From positions 1 through 8,614 of the forward strand of contig JAQBFJ010000004.1 in the NCBI GenBank assembly GCA_032123435.1: a DNA stretch of 8,614 nt, read 5' to 3'. The notes beneath the pieces are model-generated. The model had not been told where the DNA came from and did no database searches. It worked only from the letters and a program-made list of their open reading frames with translations. Positions within the stretch are counted from its first letter, which is position 1, and each line of letters opens with the position of its first letter. This document shows positions 6,989 to 8,614 of the stretch, piece by piece. Origin of the DNA: JAQBFJ01 sp032123435. Its GTDB lineage: Bacteria > Verrucomicrobiota > Kiritimatiellia > UBA8416 > JAQBFJ01. Both the position numbers and the translations under genes were made by a program.

Positions 6989-8308
6989 ATGCAACAAATT
7001 CGTCTCCCTCTTTTCTATGATCTACAGGCCATTATTCGGCAGTCCGATTTTCACCGAAAATATGACCTTATTTTCCAATCTCTAGACCTTTCTGATGTTC
7101 CTGACACAAATTGCGGTGTCGGTCGTACCGGTTTCTCCCGTCATGCCATGATTCGTGCCTTTATCGTTAAACACCTTGAACAACTCAAATCTGTTCCGCG
7201 CCTCATCGAATTCCTTGATGCCCATCCGGTCCTTACCGAGATGTGCGGATTCGATATGGGCAACCTTCCGGACGCCTCACAGTTTTATAAATTCCTTTCC
7301 AGTACTAATACTTCCATGATCGAAAGTCTTCATCATGCCACCAACCAGGACCTTATCGATCAGGACGTCATCTCACTATCTCATTTCATTATGGACTCAA
7401 AGCCGGTTATGGCCGCTTCAAAAGAGAATAATTTCAAAAATCCTCATCGCAACATGACCAACAAACATAAAAAACCAAAACGTAATCTTTCAGCCACGCT
7501 CGCCTATTACTCCTATCAGGAAGTTAACGGTAAAAAAGATAACTTCATATTCTTCTGGGGCTACCGTACTCATGTCATTGTTTCCAAAGAAGGTGTTCCT
7601 CTTGTCTCTGCCACTCTTCCCAACAACGTTACCGATTCCAAAGTAGCACGCAGGCTCATTAAGAAGCTCAAACGCGTTTATCGCCTTAAAAAGGGCGCTT
7701 TCTTTATCGCTGATGCCGCTTACGATGAGCGTGACTTCTATAACTTCATTGTCAATGAGCTTAAATGCCACGCTTTTATCCCCATCAATCCACGCAATCA
7801 GCAGAAACCTAAAACGTTCGGCCCTCACGGCTGTCCTCTCTGTGAGGCCAACCTTGAAATGGCTTCCTATGGATCTTGGACTGAAGACTTACGCACACGT
7901 TTGAAGTTCCGTTGTCCAATCAAAGCTTCTGTCGCTTTCGCTCAAAAACATCCCGACGGCTGCCCCATACATCACTCACGCTTCATCGAAGGCAACCAAT
8001 ATGGATGCACCAAGTATCTCGACATTACCAATGACGCTCGTTCGCGTGTTCCCAGAGACTCAGCTTTCTTCAAGAACACATACAACATGCGCACAGAAGT
8101 TGAACGATACTTCTCTCGTCTCGGCGATCGCGAAGCTGAACAAACAACACATTACAAGATGAGATCCATCCGCAATCAGATGACTATCGCTCATCTGTCA
8201 ATGAGTCTCGTCGCTTACGCTGCGGCCGTCCTTCTTCAGCAACCGGAAAAAATCCGATGCTTTCGAACTTTCGCTATGAAACGCGACAACATCGCTCATG
8301 CTGCTTAA
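6989..8308 (+). CDS. DDE transposase of an IS4/IS1182-like insertion sequence, intact
   Basis: Transposase of 439 residues that would cut and join the ends of its IS. The N-terminal DUF772-type region (about 48-105) includes LPDASQFYKFLS. The RNase H-like core shows D136 in IMDSKPV, D242 in FIADAAYDERDFY and E372 within Y365-x2-R368-x3-E372, the Y-R-E signature of IS4-superfamily enzymes. Between the second D and the E is an insert with C282-x2-C285, C309 and C325 followed by H328-H329, and C340, a possible zinc-binding module. The reading frame has no breaks, so it may be active or recently so. Exact family assignment is uncertain. It stands divergent to gap. Terminal inverted repeats were not identified, so only the gene, not the full IS, is delimited. 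Confidence 0.88.
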   Translation: MQQIRLPLFYDLQAIIRQSDFHRKYDLIFQSLDLSDVPDTNCGVGRTGFSRHAMIRAFIVKHLEQLKSVPRLIEFLDAHPVLTEMCGFDMGNLPDASQFYKFLSSTNTSMIESLHHATNQDLIDQDVISLSHFIMDSKPVMAASKENNFKNPHRNMTNKHKKPKRNLSATLAYYSYQEVNGKKDNFIFFWGYRTHVIVSKEGVPLVSATLPNNVTDSKVARRLIKKLKRVYRLKKGAFFIADAAYDERDFYNFIVNELKCHAFIPINPRNQQKPKTFGPHGCPLCEANLEMASYGSWTEDLRTRLKFRCPIKASVAFAQKHPDGCPIHHSRFIEGNQYGCTKYLDITNDARSRVPRDSAFFKNTYNMRTEVERYFSRLGDREAEQTTHYKMRSIRNQMTIAHLSMSLVAYAAAVLLQQPEKIRCFRTFAMKRDNIAHAA

Positions 8309-8361
8309 CTATTCATTTTTCAAAGAACATTCAATTTAACGGGCTCACTATGTCCATTTTT

Positions 8362-8407
8362 AACCAATCCCTCTTAACCATCCTGTAAATCCTGTTAATC
8401 CCGTCTA
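8362..8407. repeat. Dispersed degenerate repeat (CCTGTAAATCCTGTTAATCC type)
   Basis: Successive AATCCCTCTTAACC, ATCCTGTAA, ATCCTGTTA and ATCCCGTCT units of about 9 bases. It matches 3033-3045 exactly over 13 bases and resembles 2800-2815 in reverse complement. It is shared with the convergent spacer, so it is host intergenic DNA rather than part of the IS. Confidence 0.6.
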
Positions 8408-8425
8408 AAATCTATCTTCCCTCTT

Positions 8426-8460
8426 CCTGACCTCTGGCTTCTGACCTCTGATCTCTCATT
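8426..8460. repeat. Five tandem degenerate heptamers (consensus TCTGACC)
   Basis: Units in order are CCTGACC, TCTGGCT, TCTGACC, TCTGATC and TCTCATT. CTGACCTCTG occurs twice exactly (8427-8436 and 8441-8450), 14 bases apart. Heptamer tandem repeats of this style are known in intergenic DNA of several bacterial groups, such as the STRR repeats of cyanobacteria. No function is evident. Confidence 0.65.
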
Positions 8461-8473
8461 TCGCAGAAGTCTA

Positions 8474-8505
8474 TATACACATAATACTCGGTTATAATGT
8501 GTATA
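8474..8505. promoter_or_regulatory. 32-bp dyad enclosing a consensus -10 hexamer
   Basis: Arms TATACACAT (8474-8482) and ATGTGTATA (8497-8505) are exact reverse complements. Symmetry continues inward through ATA/TAT with one A-A mismatch to a CTCGGT centre, giving 12 pairs. A perfect TATAAT is at 8493-8498, but the + strand -35 position (TCTATA, 8470-8475) is poor. On the - strand TTGCTA and TATTAT are 17 bases apart across the same dyad. This fits an operator over a promoter for a gene outside the window, but no such gene is visible. Confidence 0.45.
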
Positions 8506-8614
8506 GCAACAATAATCTTTAAAAAGATAACATCTTGAATGATGATTTGCGCGCGTAGCAAGCAATACCATCAATTCATTTGTTAGCGTAATTCTTAACG
8601 CGCCAGTTTTGAAC

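Larger units (their letters stand above)
8309..8614. other. Gene-free right flank
   Basis: These 306 bases after the transposase stop contain no supported gene. They hold a dispersed repeat block (8362-8407), a heptamer tandem (8426-8460), a 32-bp dyad over a TATAAT (8474-8505), a small palindrome ATCTTT-AA-AAAGAT (8515-8528) and unassigned sequence to the edge. The right end of the IS should lie within the first part but is not recognisable. Confidence 0.65.

Noticed and set aside
6911..8327. Possible IS terminal inverted repeats, TTCTTGAAATAT (6911-6922) against ATTTTTCAAAGAA (8315-8327), or AAAAATGGA (6972-6980) against TCCATTTTT (8352-8360)
   Set aside because: The first needs an indel and a mismatch. 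The second overlaps the transposase ribosome site, which would leave its promoter outside the element. Neither is convincing as an IS end.
8515..8528. Palindrome ATCTTT-AA-AAAGAT as a terminator
   Set aside because: The stem is short and AT-only apart from two pairs, the loop is only two bases, and no T-run follows.
8539..8586. Short + strand frame of 15 codons starting ATGATG
   Set aside because: Too short, with no ribosome site and no recognisable product.
8397..8613. Open - strand frame entering from the right edge
   Set aside because: It continues through the TCTGACC heptamers and the repeat block, has low-complexity repeat-derived translation, and shows no family motif.
1..8614. Search for CRISPR arrays, tRNA or rRNA genes, riboswitches and defence or biosynthetic clusters
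   Set aside because: No regularly spaced identical repeats, tRNA-like cloverleaf arms, rRNA motifs or recognisable defence genes were seen. All genes fall in common families.

Overview
The window reads as ordinary chromosome of a Gram-negative-type bacterium of moderate GC. It holds the 3' end of a peptide-type ABC importer operon on the + strand, a complete glycolysis/secretion operon (gap-pgk-tpiA-secG) on the - strand, and an insertion-sequence transposase on the + strand. The taxon cannot be fixed from this sequence. The gap-pgk-tpiA-secG order, the long C-terminal tail on SecG, and intergenic DNA made of degenerate short repeats (ACCACGGAG-, ACAGGATT- and TCTGACC-like units) would suit a PVC-superphylum or Omnitrophota-like genome, but I hold that at low confidence.

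Layout. Positions 2-682 are the C-terminal three quarters of a DppC/OppC-type permease whose start lies left of the window. It overlaps by 4 bases (ATGA) a 685-residue protein carrying both importer ATPases (DppD-like plus DppF-like) in one chain, so a single polypeptide can power the transporter. Positions 2737-3107 form a gene-free convergent spacer with degenerate repeats and two perfect inverted repeats (12-bp and 15-bp arms). The - strand operon then runs right to left: gap (6826-5801), pgk (5714-4461), tpiA (4448-3642) and secG (3593-3108). It encodes three consecutive triose-phosphate enzymes followed by a small Sec translocon subunit. Spacings are 86, 12 and 48 bases, and the tpiA ribosome site abuts the pgk stop codon.

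A 162-base divergent spacer separates gap from an intact DDE transposase gene (6989-8308) that has a near-consensus promoter and its own inverted repeat in the leader. Its IS ends could not be resolved: no convincing terminal inverted repeats were found, only a 9-base direct repeat bracketing the unit. The right edge (8309-8614) has no supported gene. It holds degenerate repeats, five tandem TCTGACC-like heptamers, and a 32-bp dyad enclosing a perfect TATAAT that may be an operator for a gene beyond the window.

I do not see an undescribed multi-gene system here. The points most worth a second look are the structured repeat DNA in both gene-poor stretches, the dyad at 8474-8505, the SecG tail and the cysteine-bearing insert of the transposase.
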